A stretch of DNA of 64,000 nucleotides, taken from positions 1 to 64,000 of the forward strand of contig NZ_LZHW01000014.1 of assembly GCF_001667265.1 (NCBI RefSeq), in the 5' to 3' direction. The stretch is from Mycobacterium sp. ACS4331 (GTDB taxonomy: Bacteria; Actinomycetota; Actinomycetes; Mycobacteriales; Mycobacteriaceae). Position numbers and translations under genes: made by a program. The notes beneath the pieces are model-generated. The model saw only the letters and a program-made list of their open reading frames with translations, had not been told where the DNA came from and made no database searches. Shown here piece by piece: positions 8,627-17,311 of the stretch; within the stretch, counting starts at the first letter, position 1, and every line of letters starts with the position of its first letter.

Positions 8627-9268
8627 TCAGGCCCGAGCCACCGACCCTTCGCCCAGCGGGGTCTCGACGCGGATCTTCTCGTCGCGGATCAGACCACGCA
8701 GCAGCGCGGTGCTGAACTCGGCGGCGATCTCCTTCTCACTGCGGCGGCCGGAGGGGCGCAGCCAGCGGTAGGCACCCAGGGTCATCCCGATGTAGCCCAG
8801 TGCCAGGACGTGCGAGTCGCACTCGTAGAACTCGCCGCTGGCGATCCCGCGGTCGATCACGCCGTGCACGTGCTCGTAGACCAGGGCTTCCTTCTCCCGA
8901 ATCTCGGCCACCTGTTCCTCGGTGAACCACTCGGTGATGTAGGGCTGCTCCTGGAAGTACACCGCGGCACCCTCGGGGTTCTCCGCGATCTGCTGGAGCA
9001 GGCGCACGGTGTACTGGTAGAGCGCCTCACGTGCCGACCACGACGGATCGTCGTGCACCGCGGCCAGCGTGCGTTCGGCGGCGCGCTGGTAGATGTCGAA
9101 CAGGATCAGTGACTTGCTGGCGTAGTAGTGGTACACCGTCGCCTTGTTCAGGCCCACGACGTCGGCCACATCATCCATCCGGGTTCCGTGGTAGCCCCGC
9201 GCCGCGAACAGCTTGGTGGCCACGGCCAGGAGCTCCTCGCGGCGGCTCAAACCGTTCTCAGGCGGCAT
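8627..9268 (-). CDS. TetR-family regulator, probable Rv0158 orthologue
   Basis: A 213-residue TetR repressor. The N-terminal helix-turn-helix reads MDDVADVVGLNKATVYHYYA (about residues 33-52), and the C-terminal domain belongs to the KstR2-like group that often senses acyl-CoA. The start ATG at 9268 (MPPENGLSRREEL) is preferred over an upstream in-frame start because 213 residues is the usual length. A palindromic site 44-59 bases upstream of the start suggests autoregulation. Orthology to Rv0158 is based on remembered sequence similarity and on the general gene neighbourhood. Confidence 0.88.
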   Translation of the reverse strand: MPPENGLSRREELLAVATKLFAARGYHGTRMDDVADVVGLNKATVYHYYASKSLILFDIYQRAAERTLAAVHDDPSWSAREALYQYTVRLLQQIAENPEGAAVYFQEQPYITEWFTEEQVAEIREKEALVYEHVHGVIDRGIASGEFYECDSHVLALGYIGMTLGAYRWLRPSGRRSEKEIAAEFSTALLRGLIRDEKIRVETPLGEGSVARA

Positions 9269-9311
9269 ACTTGATCTCTCTGTCCCGGCCGGGGTCCCCA
9301 GCCTCCCAATC

Positions 9312-9327
9312 AACTAGTTGGCTAGTT
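9312..9327. promoter_or_regulatory. TetR-type operator palindrome
   Basis: AACTAG-TTGG-CTAGTT is a perfect inverted repeat between the TetR gene (leftward) and a small ORF (rightward). It also contains the nested palindrome CAACTAGTTG. Its place in the divergent promoter region fits autoregulation by the TetR protein at 8627-9268. Confidence 0.55.
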
Positions 9328-9405
9328 TATGCAATGCCGCCGATAAGTACTGCGTCGGTGCCCGCGTGGTTAGACTGCTCACACCGGTGACTGGGAGGTT
9401 GGCTG

Positions 9406-9516
9406 ATGGATCCGAACCCGGATTACGACGCGAGCGACGAGATCGAGTACTTCTTCTCGTGGCTCCCGTGGGCGCTGCGCGGCGCCTATCCGCCCCCGGC
9501 ATACCCGCCGGTCTAA
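9406..9516 (+). CDS. Small protein of 36 residues upstream of the HAD hydrolase
   Basis: A short reading frame with unusually good start signals: TAGACT at 9371-9376 as a -10, GGGAGG at 9393-9398, seven bases, then ATG 9406. The peptide starts MDPNPDYDASDEIEYFF, has an aromatic middle (FFSWLPWALRG) and ends in a proline/tyrosine tail (YPPPAYPPV). It is acidic at the front, with no signal peptide. It ends nine bases before the GTG of the HAD gene, so the two are probably cotranscribed. I do not recognise a family. Confidence 0.6.
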   Translation: MDPNPDYDASDEIEYFFSWLPWALRGAYPPPAYPPV

Positions 9517-9525
9517 ATCGCGGGA

Positions 9526-10299
9526 GTGCGCTCGATCTCGCAGTGTTGGCTCACCGACATGGACGGTGTGCTGGTCCATGAGGACCGGGCGCTGCCCGGC
9601 GCCGCGGAGTTCCTGGCCCGCCTCATGGAGAAGGCGCGGCCGTTTCTGGTTCTGACGAACAACTCCATCTACACCCCGCGCGATCTCGCCGCGCGGCTCG
9701 CCCGTACCGGTCTCGTGGTCCCCGAGCAGGCGATCTGGACCTCGGCGCTGGCCACCGCGACGTTCCTCAACGACCAGCTCCCCGGCGGGTCGGCCTATGT
9801 CATCGGCGAAGCCGGCCTGACCACCGCACTGCATGAGGTCGGCTACACCCTGACCGACGTCGATCCGGACTTCGTCGTCCTCGGCGAAACCCGCACCTAC
9901 TCGTTCGAGGCGATCACCCGCGCCGTCCGGCTGATCGGCGACGGGGCACGGTTCATCGCGACCAACCCCGACGTCACGGGACCCTCGGCGGAGGGCCCGC
10001 TGCCCGCGACCGGGAGCGTCGCCGCCATGATCACCAAGGCCACCGGCCGCGAACCCTATTTCGTCGGCAAACCCAACCCGATGATGTTCCGCAGCGCACT
10101 GAACCGGATCGAGGCGCACTCGGAGAGTACGACCATGATCGGCGACCGGATGGACACCGATGTGGTGGCCGGCATCGAAGCCGGCCTCGACACCATCCTG
10201 GTGCTCACGGGTTCGACGCGGGCGGCCGACATCGAGCGCTACCCGTTCCGCCCCGGCCGGGTGCTGCCGTCGATCGCCGAGGTCATCGATCTGGTGTGA
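9526..10299 (+). CDS. HAD-IIA family sugar-phosphatase-like hydrolase (NagD type)
   Basis: A 257-residue phosphatase of the HAD superfamily, subclass IIA. Motif I is [18 protein letters not shown] with the nucleophile Asp and the Asp acid two residues later. Motif II is FLVLTNNS, motif III is the Lys in YFVGKPNP, and motif IV is [10 protein letters not shown]. NagD-like members dephosphorylate small sugar phosphates or nucleotides; the substrate here cannot be read from sequence. The GTG start lies nine bases after the small ORF. It converges on the ABC importer ATPase gene, with 76 bases between them and no clear terminator. Confidence 0.88.
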   Translation: MRSISQCWLTDMDGVLVHEDRALPGAAEFLARLMEKARPFLVLTNNSIYTPRDLAARLARTGLVVPEQAIWTSALATATFLNDQLPGGSAYVIGEAGLTTALHEVGYTLTDVDPDFVVLGETRTYSFEAITRAVRLIGDGARFIATNPDVTGPSAEGPLPATGSVAAMITKATGREPYFVGKPNPMMFRSALNRIEAHSESTTMIGDRMDTDVVAGIEAGLDTILVLTGSTRAADIERYPFRPGRVLPSIAEVIDLV

Positions 10300-10375
10300 C
10301 GGGCCGCCCCGAAACCGTCTGAATCACCAGCAGCACAGACACTTTCGCACCCACGCCCGCGCTGGTTGGCACGCA

Positions 10376-11149
10376 CTAGGCCGCGGCCGACTTGACCGCC
10401 CTGCCCACCTCGGCGCGAAGCTTCGTGTACTCCGGCGAGCGCCGCAGTTCGTCGGGATCCACTCCCGTACGCGGCAGGTCGACGGGCAGGTCAAGAGCCA
10501 CCGTGCCGGGCCGACGGGTCAGCACGACGATGCGCGTCCCCAGGAACGCCGCCTCGTCGGCGCTGTGCGTGACGAACACCGTCGTGCGTCCCGACGCCGC
10601 GCTGACCTGCCGGACGTCCTCCTGCAGACGCTCGCGCGTCAGCGCATCCAGCGCCGCGAACGGCTCGTCCAGCAGAAACAGCGGCGTCTCGGCCGCCAGC
10701 GCCCTGGCGATCGCGACGCGCTGCTGCTGCCCGCCGCTGATCTCCCAGATCCTGCGGTGCGCGGTGCCCTCGAGGCCGACCCGCTCGAGAAGCTCGGCCC
10801 GACGCTGAGCCCGCCGGTCCCGCGGCACCTTGGCGTACTTCAGTGCCAGGTCGACGTTCCCGCCGACCGAACGCCACGGGAACAGCCGCGGCTGCTGGAA
10901 CACCACACCGGCGGTGACGCCCGGCGTGGGCGTGCGCCCGGACACCTCGACCTGGCCCTGGGTGGGGGATTCGAACCCGGCGATCAGCCGCAGCAGCGTG
11001 CTCTTGCCGCAGCCGGACGCGCCCACCAGCACAAGGAACGCGCCCGGCTCGACCTCGAGGTCGACGGGGCCCAGCGCCGTCACATCGCCGTAGCGGTGCT
11101 CCACGCTGTTGATGCGCAGAGCACCATGGGCGTCACTGGGTGATGGCAC
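10376..11149 (-). CDS. ABC transporter ATPase, sulfonate/taurine type (SsuB/TauB-like)
   Basis: A 257-residue nucleotide-binding subunit of a sulfonate, taurine or nitrate importer. Walker A is GASGCGKST, the Q-loop VVFQQPRLFPW, the signature ISGGQQQR, Walker B LFLLDEPF, and the H-loop THSADEA. It is the last gene of a permease-binding protein-ATPase operon, and its start overlaps the binding-protein gene by 17 bases. The cysteine-rich leader before the operon points to organic sulfur rather than nitrate as the substrate class. Exact substrate not known. Confidence 0.9.
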   Translation of the reverse strand: MPSPSDAHGALRINSVEHRYGDVTALGPVDLEVEPGAFLVLVGASGCGKSTLLRLIAGFESPTQGQVEVSGRTPTPGVTAGVVFQQPRLFPWRSVGGNVDLALKYAKVPRDRRAQRRAELLERVGLEGTAHRRIWEISGGQQQRVAIARALAAETPLFLLDEPFAALDALTRERLQEDVRQVSAASGRTTVFVTHSADEAAFLGTRIVVLTRRPGTVALDLPVDLPRTGVDPDELRRSPEYTKLRAEVGRAVKSAAA

Positions 11150-12170
11150 CCGGCAGCCCCTTGGTGTAGATCGCCTCCTGGAAGACCTCCAACGGTGCGG
11201 CCGAGGGGATCTGTTTCTGGTCGGCCAGGAACTGCGAAGCGCTCTGCAGGTTCACCGCGAGGTTGCCCGGCTTGCCCTCGGTGCCCAGCCAGTCCTGCGA
11301 GACCACCTCGGCCGGCGTCAGGAACACCGTCTGCTTGAGCTGGCCCGCGACATCCTCAGGGGTCAGCCCGATCTCGGCGGCGATGGCCTTGGCCGCGACC
11401 TCGGGCTCGTCGTGGATCGTGTTGAGCGCACGGGCCTGCTGCTGACGCCAGACATCGACCACCTCGGGGTGCGCCTCGGCGAACTCGGTGGACACCGTCG
11501 CCAGATCGAGCGTCGGCTTGCCGGCCTGGGCCAGCTCGCGACTGGTGATCAGGTCCTTGCCGGTCTTGCGCAGCTGGTCCAGGGTCGGCAGCCAGGAGTA
11601 CGCCGCATCGATGTCACCGCGCTCCCAACCCGCCAGGATGGCCTGCGGCTGCAGGTCGATGAGCTGGACATCCTTGGCGGACAGCCCATTCTGGGACAGC
11701 GCGGCCAGCAGGCTGTAGTGCGCGGTGGAGGCGAACGGCGTGGCGATGCGCTTGCCCTTGAGGTCGGCGACGGTGTTGATGCCGCTGCCGTCGCGAGCCA
11801 CGAGCGCCTCGTTGTCACCGGCGACGTCCAGCACGAACGCGACCTTGTAGGGGATGTTCAGCGGTTCGGACAGGCCACGAGCCACCGGGCTTGATCCGAG
11901 CGCCCCGAAGTCCAGTTCCTTGGCGACGAACGCGGTGTTGACGTCGGCGCCGGAGTCGAACTTGGTCCACTTGATGTTGTAGTCCGGCAGTGCCTCTTCA
12001 AGCCACCTGCTGTTCTTGACGATCAGATCGCCGCTGGGAAAGGTCTGGTAGCCGATGCGGATGGTCGGCTTGTCGGCACTTCGCTCCGACTTGTCCACCG
12101 AGCAGGCCGAAAGGCCCACCACAGCAAGTGAACTCGCCGCGATGGCGGCGACCAGGGACGTGATCTTCAT
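11133..12170 (-). CDS. Periplasmic sulfonate/taurine-type substrate-binding lipoprotein
   Basis: A 345-residue solute receptor of the NMT1/TauA class. It begins MKITSLVAAIAASSLAVVG and has the lipobox LSAC, so the mature protein is anchored by a lipidated cysteine. The receptor core starts IRIGYQTFPSGDLIV and contains the class motif FVAKELDFGALGSSPVARG. The start at 12170 follows the permease stop by seven bases; longer frames upstream run into the permease. It would deliver substrate to the permease and ATPase encoded on either side. Confidence 0.9.
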   Translation of the reverse strand: MKITSLVAAIAASSLAVVGLSACSVDKSERSADKPTIRIGYQTFPSGDLIVKNSRWLEEALPDYNIKWTKFDSGADVNTAFVAKELDFGALGSSPVARGLSEPLNIPYKVAFVLDVAGDNEALVARDGSGINTVADLKGKRIATPFASTAHYSLLAALSQNGLSAKDVQLIDLQPQAILAGWERGDIDAAYSWLPTLDQLRKTGKDLITSRELAQAGKPTLDLATVSTEFAEAHPEVVDVWRQQQARALNTIHDEPEVAAKAIAAEIGLTPEDVAGQLKQTVFLTPAEVVSQDWLGTEGKPGNLAVNLQSASQFLADQKQIPSAAPLEVFQEAIYTKGLPGAITQ

Positions 12171-12177
12171 ATCTTTT

Positions 12178-13041
12178 CTACACCTTTCCGATCCAGGGAA
12201 CAGCGCGCCTCTCCAGGGCGCGAAGCAGACCGTCGATGACCAGGCCGGAGAACCCGATGGCGAAGATTCCGACCAGGACGACGGGGGTGTTGTTGTAGTT
12301 GCTGGCGTCCTTGACCAGGCCACCCACACCGGGGATGCCGTTGAAGAGTTCGGCGGCGACCACCGACGAGTAGGCCATGCCGACGGCCAGGCGGATGCCG
12401 GTGAAGGTCTCGGGCAGCGCCGAGGGCACCACGACGTCGCGGATCACCTCGGCGCGACTGGCGCCGAGCGCGCGGGCGGCCTCCTGCAGGCCGATCGGCG
12501 CAGCCACGACGGCGGCCGTCGTGGCGACCGCGGCGGGGGGCAGTGCCGCCAGCGCCAGCAGCGTGATCTTGGGGGCCTCGTCGATGCCCAGCCAGATCAC
12601 CAGGAGGAAGAAGTACGCCAGGGGCGGCAGCGCGCGCAGGAAGGTCAGCCACGGCTCCAGGACGCTGCGCATCCAACTGACCGAACCCATCACCAGCCCC
12701 AGCAGCACACCGACCGTGACGCCGATGAGGACGCCGGCGAACACTCGCCGCAGCGTCATGTAGAGGTGTTCCCACAACAGGTAGCCGGCGTACCCGCGCA
12801 CACCGTCGTGCGTGCTCGAGATGTCCAGGAATGCCCGCCACACCGTGGCCGGATAGGGCACGAAGGTCTGGTTCCAGACGCCGCTGACCGCGGCGATCTG
12901 CCAGCCGGCCAGGAAGACCAGCACCGACAGCACGGGCAGCGCGGCCCTGGTCAGCCGCCCCCTCAGGGGATTCTGGCGTGCGCCGACGCGCGCCGGCGTG
13001 CTGACGGCGTCAGGCGGCGTGATGTCGACGAAGACGGACAC
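12178..13041 (-). CDS. ABC transporter permease, sulfonate/taurine type (SsuC/TauC-like)
   Basis: A 287-residue permease with about six membrane helices. The EAA loop typical of BPD-type permeases is present (ARALGASRAEVIRDVVVP). I chose GTG 13041 because AAGGA lies six bases before it; an upstream TTG (13068) has no ribosome site. First gene of the operon, followed by the binding protein and ATPase. It is preceded 48 bases upstream by the stop of a leader peptide with three cysteine codons, so its expression is probably tuned to cysteine supply. Confidence 0.92.
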   Translation of the reverse strand: MSVFVDITPPDAVSTPARVGARQNPLRGRLTRAALPVLSVLVFLAGWQIAAVSGVWNQTFVPYPATVWRAFLDISSTHDGVRGYAGYLLWEHLYMTLRRVFAGVLIGVTVGVLLGLVMGSVSWMRSVLEPWLTFLRALPPLAYFFLLVIWLGIDEAPKITLLALAALPPAAVATTAAVVAAPIGLQEAARALGASRAEVIRDVVVPSALPETFTGIRLAVGMAYSSVVAAELFNGIPGVGGLVKDASNYNNTPVVLVGIFAIGFSGLVIDGLLRALERRAVPWIGKV

Positions 13042-13089
13042 GGGGGTTCCTTCTGGGGCTGAGGGCAAAGCGGGACGAGTGACCGGCCT

Positions 13090-13152
13090 TCAGCGACAAC
13101 AGCAGTGCCCCGACGTCTTCTTCACCGGACACAGGTACCGCGCCCGCGACAC
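13090..13152 (-). promoter_or_regulatory. Tri-cysteine leader peptide (cysteine-responsive attenuator) of the sulfonate importer
   Basis: A 20-codon frame from GTG 13152 to TGA 13090 encodes a basic peptide ending GHCCCR, with TGC TGT TGT just before the last codon. Short ORFs ending in consecutive cysteine codons in front of sulfur genes are known in mycobacteria as cysteine-sensing attenuators. The stop lies 48 bases before the permease start. No clear Shine-Dalgarno precedes the GTG; known examples are leaderless, but I see only a weak -10 (TAGATT lies about 35 bases upstream of the GTG), so the exact start is uncertain. Confidence 0.7.
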
Positions 13153-13275
13153 CTGCGGCAACAGTCCGATTCATCGTGAATCTAAATGCCGCTTCGTCTT
13201 GACGGCACGCGCGTGCCGTGCGATGCGGTGTCCATCTCTGCGGCGCGACGCGCGAATCCGTGCCAGCATTGGGTC

Positions 13276-14235
13276 ATGGCCTCAGACGTCAGCTCGCGCA
13301 GCGACGTTCAGTCACGCCGAGTCGAGTTGGGACCGGCGTCCCTGCTGTGGCGCTGGGCCGGGGACATGCGCATCGCGTTCGAGGGAGGCACGGCCGGGCT
13401 GATGCAGACCATGCACCCCGCGATCGGTCAGGGTCTGATCGATCACTCCAACTTCTTCGATGATCCCGTCGACCGGGTGTTCCGTTCCCTGCCAGGCATT
13501 CTGGGCACCGTGTACGACGGGCCCGCCGCGTCGGAGACCGGCGCGAGGGTGCGCGACTTCCACCGAGACATCAAGGGCGTCCTGCCCTCCGGCCAGCGGT
13601 ACCACGCGCTGACACCCGAGACCTACTGGTGGGCGCATGCGACCTTCCAGATGATGGTGCACCGGCTGGCCGAACACTGGGACACCCACCGGCTCACCAA
13701 CGCCGAGCGGGAGCAGCTCTATGCGGAGGGCTGCGAGTGGTATCGGCGCTACGGGATGACCGAGTCGGTGCTGCCGCCGACCCTGGCCGAGTTCAACCGC
13801 AAGTACGAGCGCTACTGCGGTGAAGTGCTGCAACCCAATCCGGCATCGGATTACCTCATCGAATTCATCGGTCGCCCAGCCATTCCCGACATGAGTGTGT
13901 CGCCGGACTATCCGGCTCATCCGATGATGAAGCCGCTCACGGACCGGCTGCTGCCCAGCCTCCCGGTCCGCCTCGCGCTCGCCCCGCCGATGCGGCTGGT
14001 CATCTTCGGCGGTCTGCCGCCGATCGTCCGGGAGCGGTTCGGAATTCGGTGGCGACGGGCGGACGAACACAGTTACCGCGCGGTGCGCACCGCGATCAGG
14101 TCGGGGTGGCGCACCGTCCCGGCATCGTTGCGCTGGCACAAGGCCGCCCGTAGGGGCTGGCTTCGCGAACTGGGCCGGGTGCCGCGCTCGGCGCCGGTCA
14201 GCGACCCGCGGTCTCAGGCAGCGCGAAGACGCTGA
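13276..14235 (+). CDS. Oxygenase MpaB-family protein (DUF2236)
   Basis: A 319-residue protein of the DUF2236 family, whose best-studied members include the latex-clearing proteins and fungal MpaB. It has the family core: MHPAIGQGLIDHS, RVRDFHRDIKG, then YHALTPETYWWAHATFQMMV, where the conserved histidines may bind heme. No signal peptide is apparent. The start ATG 13276 has no Shine-Dalgarno and may be leaderless (CAGCAT, six bases upstream). Its 3' end overlaps the convergent MFS gene by 38 bases. Substrate unknown. Confidence 0.85.
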   Translation: MASDVSSRSDVQSRRVELGPASLLWRWAGDMRIAFEGGTAGLMQTMHPAIGQGLIDHSNFFDDPVDRVFRSLPGILGTVYDGPAASETGARVRDFHRDIKGVLPSGQRYHALTPETYWWAHATFQMMVHRLAEHWDTHRLTNAEREQLYAEGCEWYRRYGMTESVLPPTLAEFNRKYERYCGEVLQPNPASDYLIEFIGRPAIPDMSVSPDYPAHPMMKPLTDRLLPSLPVRLALAPPMRLVIFGGLPPIVRERFGIRWRRADEHSYRAVRTAIRSGWRTVPASLRWHKAARRGWLRELGRVPRSAPVSDPRSQAARRR

Positions 14236-15478
14236 CGAGACTGACCGTCGCGAGCGCGCCCATCATCACCGCCAAGGCCCCTCCGCCGTAGGAGTTCAGC
14301 AGCATCGGTGAGATCACCGGTGGCAGCGCGCCACCGATCACCGCACCGAGAGTGTGGGACAACGCGGCCCCGGAGTAGCGGTACTGCGGCGCGAAGATCT
14401 CCGGCAGGAACGCCGCCATCGGCCCCATGCAGACACCGATCAGCGCATACGTGGCCACGATTGCCACACCGAACACCACCTGACTGCCCGTCTCGACCAA
14501 CGGGAAGAGCACGAACGACCACGGCACCGCGACGGCGAACCCGATCGCGAGGATGCGCCTGCGACCGTAGGTGTCGCTGAGCATCGCCGACGCGATGACC
14601 AGCAGCACCTCGCACAGCCCGCCGATCACACCCATCAAGAGGACGAAGTTCATCGAGAACTTCAGATGATCGGTGGCGTAGTGCGTGAAGAACGTCGTGG
14701 CCTGAAAGACCAGCATCGGTGCGCACACCGCGACGCCGGCGGCCAGCAGCATCTGGCGGCCCTGCCGTCGCACCAGGGCGGCGATCGGCGCGCCGGGATC
14801 GGCCGGCGTCTCGTCGAACACCGGCGACTCCTCGACGCGCAACCGAATGTAGAGCGCGGTCGCGATCAGCACCGCCGACAGCAGAAACGGGATGCGCCAA
14901 CCCCACTGCAGAAACGCCTCGCTGTCCTGACCGAGTCCGAAGTGCACGACGAGGAACACCAGGTTCGCCATCACCACCGCGGTGCCGAGCCCGATCTGGG
15001 TGAACATCCCGTAGAAGCCACGCCGATGGGCCGGTGCGTTCTCCGCGCTGAGCAGCACCGCACCGGCCCATTCGCCGCCGACGGCGAAGCCCTGGATCAG
15101 CCGCAGCGTGATCAGCAGCAGGGGCGCGGCGACACCGATCGATGCGGTGCTGGGGATCAGGCCGACGCCCACGGTGGCGACACCCATCAGCAGCAGCGTC
15201 ACCACCAGCGTCTGCTTGCGACCGATCCGGTCGCCGAAGTGGCCGAACACCGCCGCCCCGATGGGCCGGGCCAGGAATGCCGCGGCGAACGCGCCCAATG
15301 CGGCGGTCGTGGCCATCACGTGACTGAGTTCGGGGAAGAACACCGTCGGGAACACCAGCGCGGCGGCCGTGCCGTAGATGAAGAAGTCGTAGAACTCGAT
15401 GGCCGACCCCACGTAGCTGGCCATCGAGATCCGGCGCAACGACGGGGAGGGGGCGGGTGCCGCCGTAACTTCAGTCAT
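14198..15478 (-). CDS. MFS metabolite:H+ symporter
   Basis: A 426-residue, 12-helix major facilitator of the metabolite:H+ symporter family (ShiA/ProP/KgtP relatives). It shows the loop motif FGHFGDRIGRKQTLV between helices 2 and 3 and RLIQGFAVGGEWAGAVLL in helix 4, both typical of this family. The start at ATG 15478 (MTEVTAAPAPSPSLRR) is preferred over a longer frame. Substrates in the family are organic acids, betaine or proline; this one cannot be specified. It is divergent from pntA and overlaps the mpaB-like gene at the 3' ends. Confidence 0.9.
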   Translation of the reverse strand: MTEVTAAPAPSPSLRRISMASYVGSAIEFYDFFIYGTAAALVFPTVFFPELSHVMATTAALGAFAAAFLARPIGAAVFGHFGDRIGRKQTLVVTLLLMGVATVGVGLIPSTASIGVAAPLLLITLRLIQGFAVGGEWAGAVLLSAENAPAHRRGFYGMFTQIGLGTAVVMANLVFLVVHFGLGQDSEAFLQWGWRIPFLLSAVLIATALYIRLRVEESPVFDETPADPGAPIAALVRRQGRQMLLAAGVAVCAPMLVFQATTFFTHYATDHLKFSMNFVLLMGVIGGLCEVLLVIASAMLSDTYGRRRILAIGFAVAVPWSFVLFPLVETGSQVVFGVAIVATYALIGVCMGPMAAFLPEIFAPQYRYSGAALSHTLGAVIGGALPPVISPMLLNSYGGGALAVMMGALATVSLVSVFALPETAGR

Positions 15479-15658
15479 GGAGATGATGGTCTCGCGATCC
15501 CCCGCAAGGGCGCGTCCGACAGTCGGTGGAACCGCCGGAGGAATTGCGTTGTCCGCCAATCGGTGGACGTTCTTCGCCCAGTCTCGGGCGCGCAGTACTG
15601 CACCGATACAGACCGGTACCGAGGGTAACGGCATGCGCCACCTCGCGGGCGGTACTCC

Positions 15659-15664
15659 TACACT
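15659..15664 (+). promoter_or_regulatory. Possible pntA promoter -10
   Basis: The 234 bases between the MFS gene and pntA hold divergent promoters and no gene. TACACT at 15659-15664 matches TANNNT and would give a 5' untranslated region of roughly 40 bases. No convincing -35 is seen. Confidence 0.35.
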
Positions 15665-15712
15665 TGCATCTTTGACCCCGCCCTGAGCCAACGAGATCGG
15701 ATCTGAGAAACG

Positions 15713-17260
15713 ATGATCATCGGGATACCGCGCGAGTCCCTGCCTGGGGAGACGCGTGTCGCGGCCACCCCCGCGACGGTCGCGCAGCTGATCAAGCTCG
15801 GCTACTCCGTGCTGGTGGAATCCGGCGCGGGAGCCGCCGCGAGTTTCTCCGACGGCGCCTACAGCGAGGCGGGTGCCGAGATCGGATCGGCCGAGGCGGC
15901 CCTGGCATGCGATGTGGTGCTCAAGGTCAACGCACCGGACAACGGCGAGATCGCGGCCCTGCGGGACGGGGCGACGCTGATCAGCCTGCTGTCCCCGGCG
16001 CTGCGGCCTGAGCTCGTCGAGCAGTTGGCCACCCGCCCGATCACCGCGCTGGCCATGGACGCCGTCCCGCGGATCTCGCGCGCACAGTCACTGGATGTGC
16101 TGTCCTCGATGGCCAACATCGCCGGCTACCGCGCCGTCGTCGAGGCCGCGCACACCTTCGGCCGGTTCTTCACCGGTCAGGTGACCGCGGCGGGCAAGGT
16201 GCCGCCGGCCAAGGTGCTCGTGGTGGGCGCCGGGGTGGCCGGCCTGGCCGCCATCGGCGCCGCGGGCAGCCTGGGTGCGATCGTGCGTGCCACCGATCCC
16301 CGCCCCGAGGTCGCCGACCAGGTCGCCTCCCTCGGCGGGGAGTACCTGGCGGTCGACCCGGCCGCCGCCGAGGTGTCGGCCACCGGCTACGCCAAGGAGA
16401 TGGGCGAGGACTACAAGGCCCGCGAGGCCAAGCTGTATGCCGAGCAGGCTGGCGACGTCGACATCATCATCACCACCGCGCTGATCCCGGGTAAGCCCGC
16501 GCCGCGCATCATCACCGCCGAGATGGTGGCCTCGATGAAGCCGGGCAGCGTGATCGTCGACATGGCCGCGGCCAACGGCGGCAACGTCGAGGGCACGGTC
16601 AAGGACCAGGCCGTGGTCACCGACAACGGCGTGACGATCATCGGCTACACCGACCTGGCCGGTCGGCTGCCCGCCCAAGCCTCCCAGCTGTACGGCACCA
16701 ACCTGGTGAACCTGCTCAAGCTGCTGACCCCCAACAAGGACGGCCAGCTGACCCTCGATTTCGACGACGTCGTGCAGCGGTCGGTGACCGTGGTCCGCGA
16801 CGGGGAGATCACCTGGCCGCCGCCGCCGGTGCAGGTCTCTGCCGCACCCGCCGCCGCTGCCGCCGCCGCTCCCGTGGTGGCCAAGCCGGTCAAGGAGCCC
16901 ATGTCGACCGGACGCCGGCTCGGGCTGACCTTCGCGGCCGCGGCCGTGCTGTTCGCACTCATCGCGCTGTCACCGACCGCGCTGCAGGTGCACCTGACGG
17001 TGTTCGCGCTGGCGATCGTGATCGGCTACTACGTGATCGGCAATGTGCACCACGCGCTGCACACCCCGCTGATGTCGGTGACGAATGCGATCTCCGGGAT
17101 CATCGTGGTCGGTGCGCTGCTGCAGATCGGGCACGGCATCGGATCGGGCGGCACCACGATCACCGCACTGGCGTTCGTGGCGATCCTGCTCGCCAGCATC
17201 AACATCTTCGGCGGTTTCGCGGTCACGCGCCGCATGCTGGCCATGTTCTCCCGCAGCTGA
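15713..17260 (+). CDS. pntA: Proton-translocating NAD(P)+ transhydrogenase, fused alpha subunit
   Basis: A 515-residue subunit that couples hydride transfer between NADH and NADP+ to proton flow across the membrane. Residues 1 to about 370 are the NAD(H)-binding dI domain ([21 protein letters not shown]ossmann motif). Then comes an alanine-rich linker, and the last 120 residues hold four membrane helices of dII. M. tuberculosis encodes these parts as two genes (pntAa and pntAb); here they are one protein as in E. coli PntA. The linker (a run of eight alanines near residue 385) marks the join. pntB follows after 51 bases. Confidence 0.95.
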   Translation: MIIGIPRESLPGETRVAATPATVAQLIKLGYSVLVESGAGAAASFSDGAYSEAGAEIGSAEAALACDVVLKVNAPDNGEIAALRDGATLISLLSPALRPELVEQLATRPITALAMDAVPRISRAQSLDVLSSMANIAGYRAVVEAAHTFGRFFTGQVTAAGKVPPAKVLVVGAGVAGLAAIGAAGSLGAIVRATDPRPEVADQVASLGGEYLAVDPAAAEVSATGYAKEMGEDYKAREAKLYAEQAGDVDIIITTALIPGKPAPRIITAEMVASMKPGSVIVDMAAANGGNVEGTVKDQAVVTDNGVTIIGYTDLAGRLPAQASQLYGTNLVNLLKLLTPNKDGQLTLDFDDVVQRSVTVVRDGEITWPPPPVQVSAAPAAAAAAAPVVAKPVKEPMSTGRRLGLTFAAAAVLFALIALSPTALQVHLTVFALAIVIGYYVIGNVHHALHTPLMSVTNAISGIIVVGALLQIGHGIGSGGTTITALAFVAILLASINIFGGFAVTRRMLAMFSRS

Positions 17261-17311
17261 TTCACCCGCAGCCAGCCGTCTGCCTCCACTCCCACTTTTC
17301 GGAACGGATTC

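Noticed and set aside
13068..13192. ATG near 13168 (MNRTVAAG) as the leader-peptide start
   Set aside because: It is in a different frame from the Cys codons and continues past the permease start; only the frame ending CCCR has the attenuator pattern.
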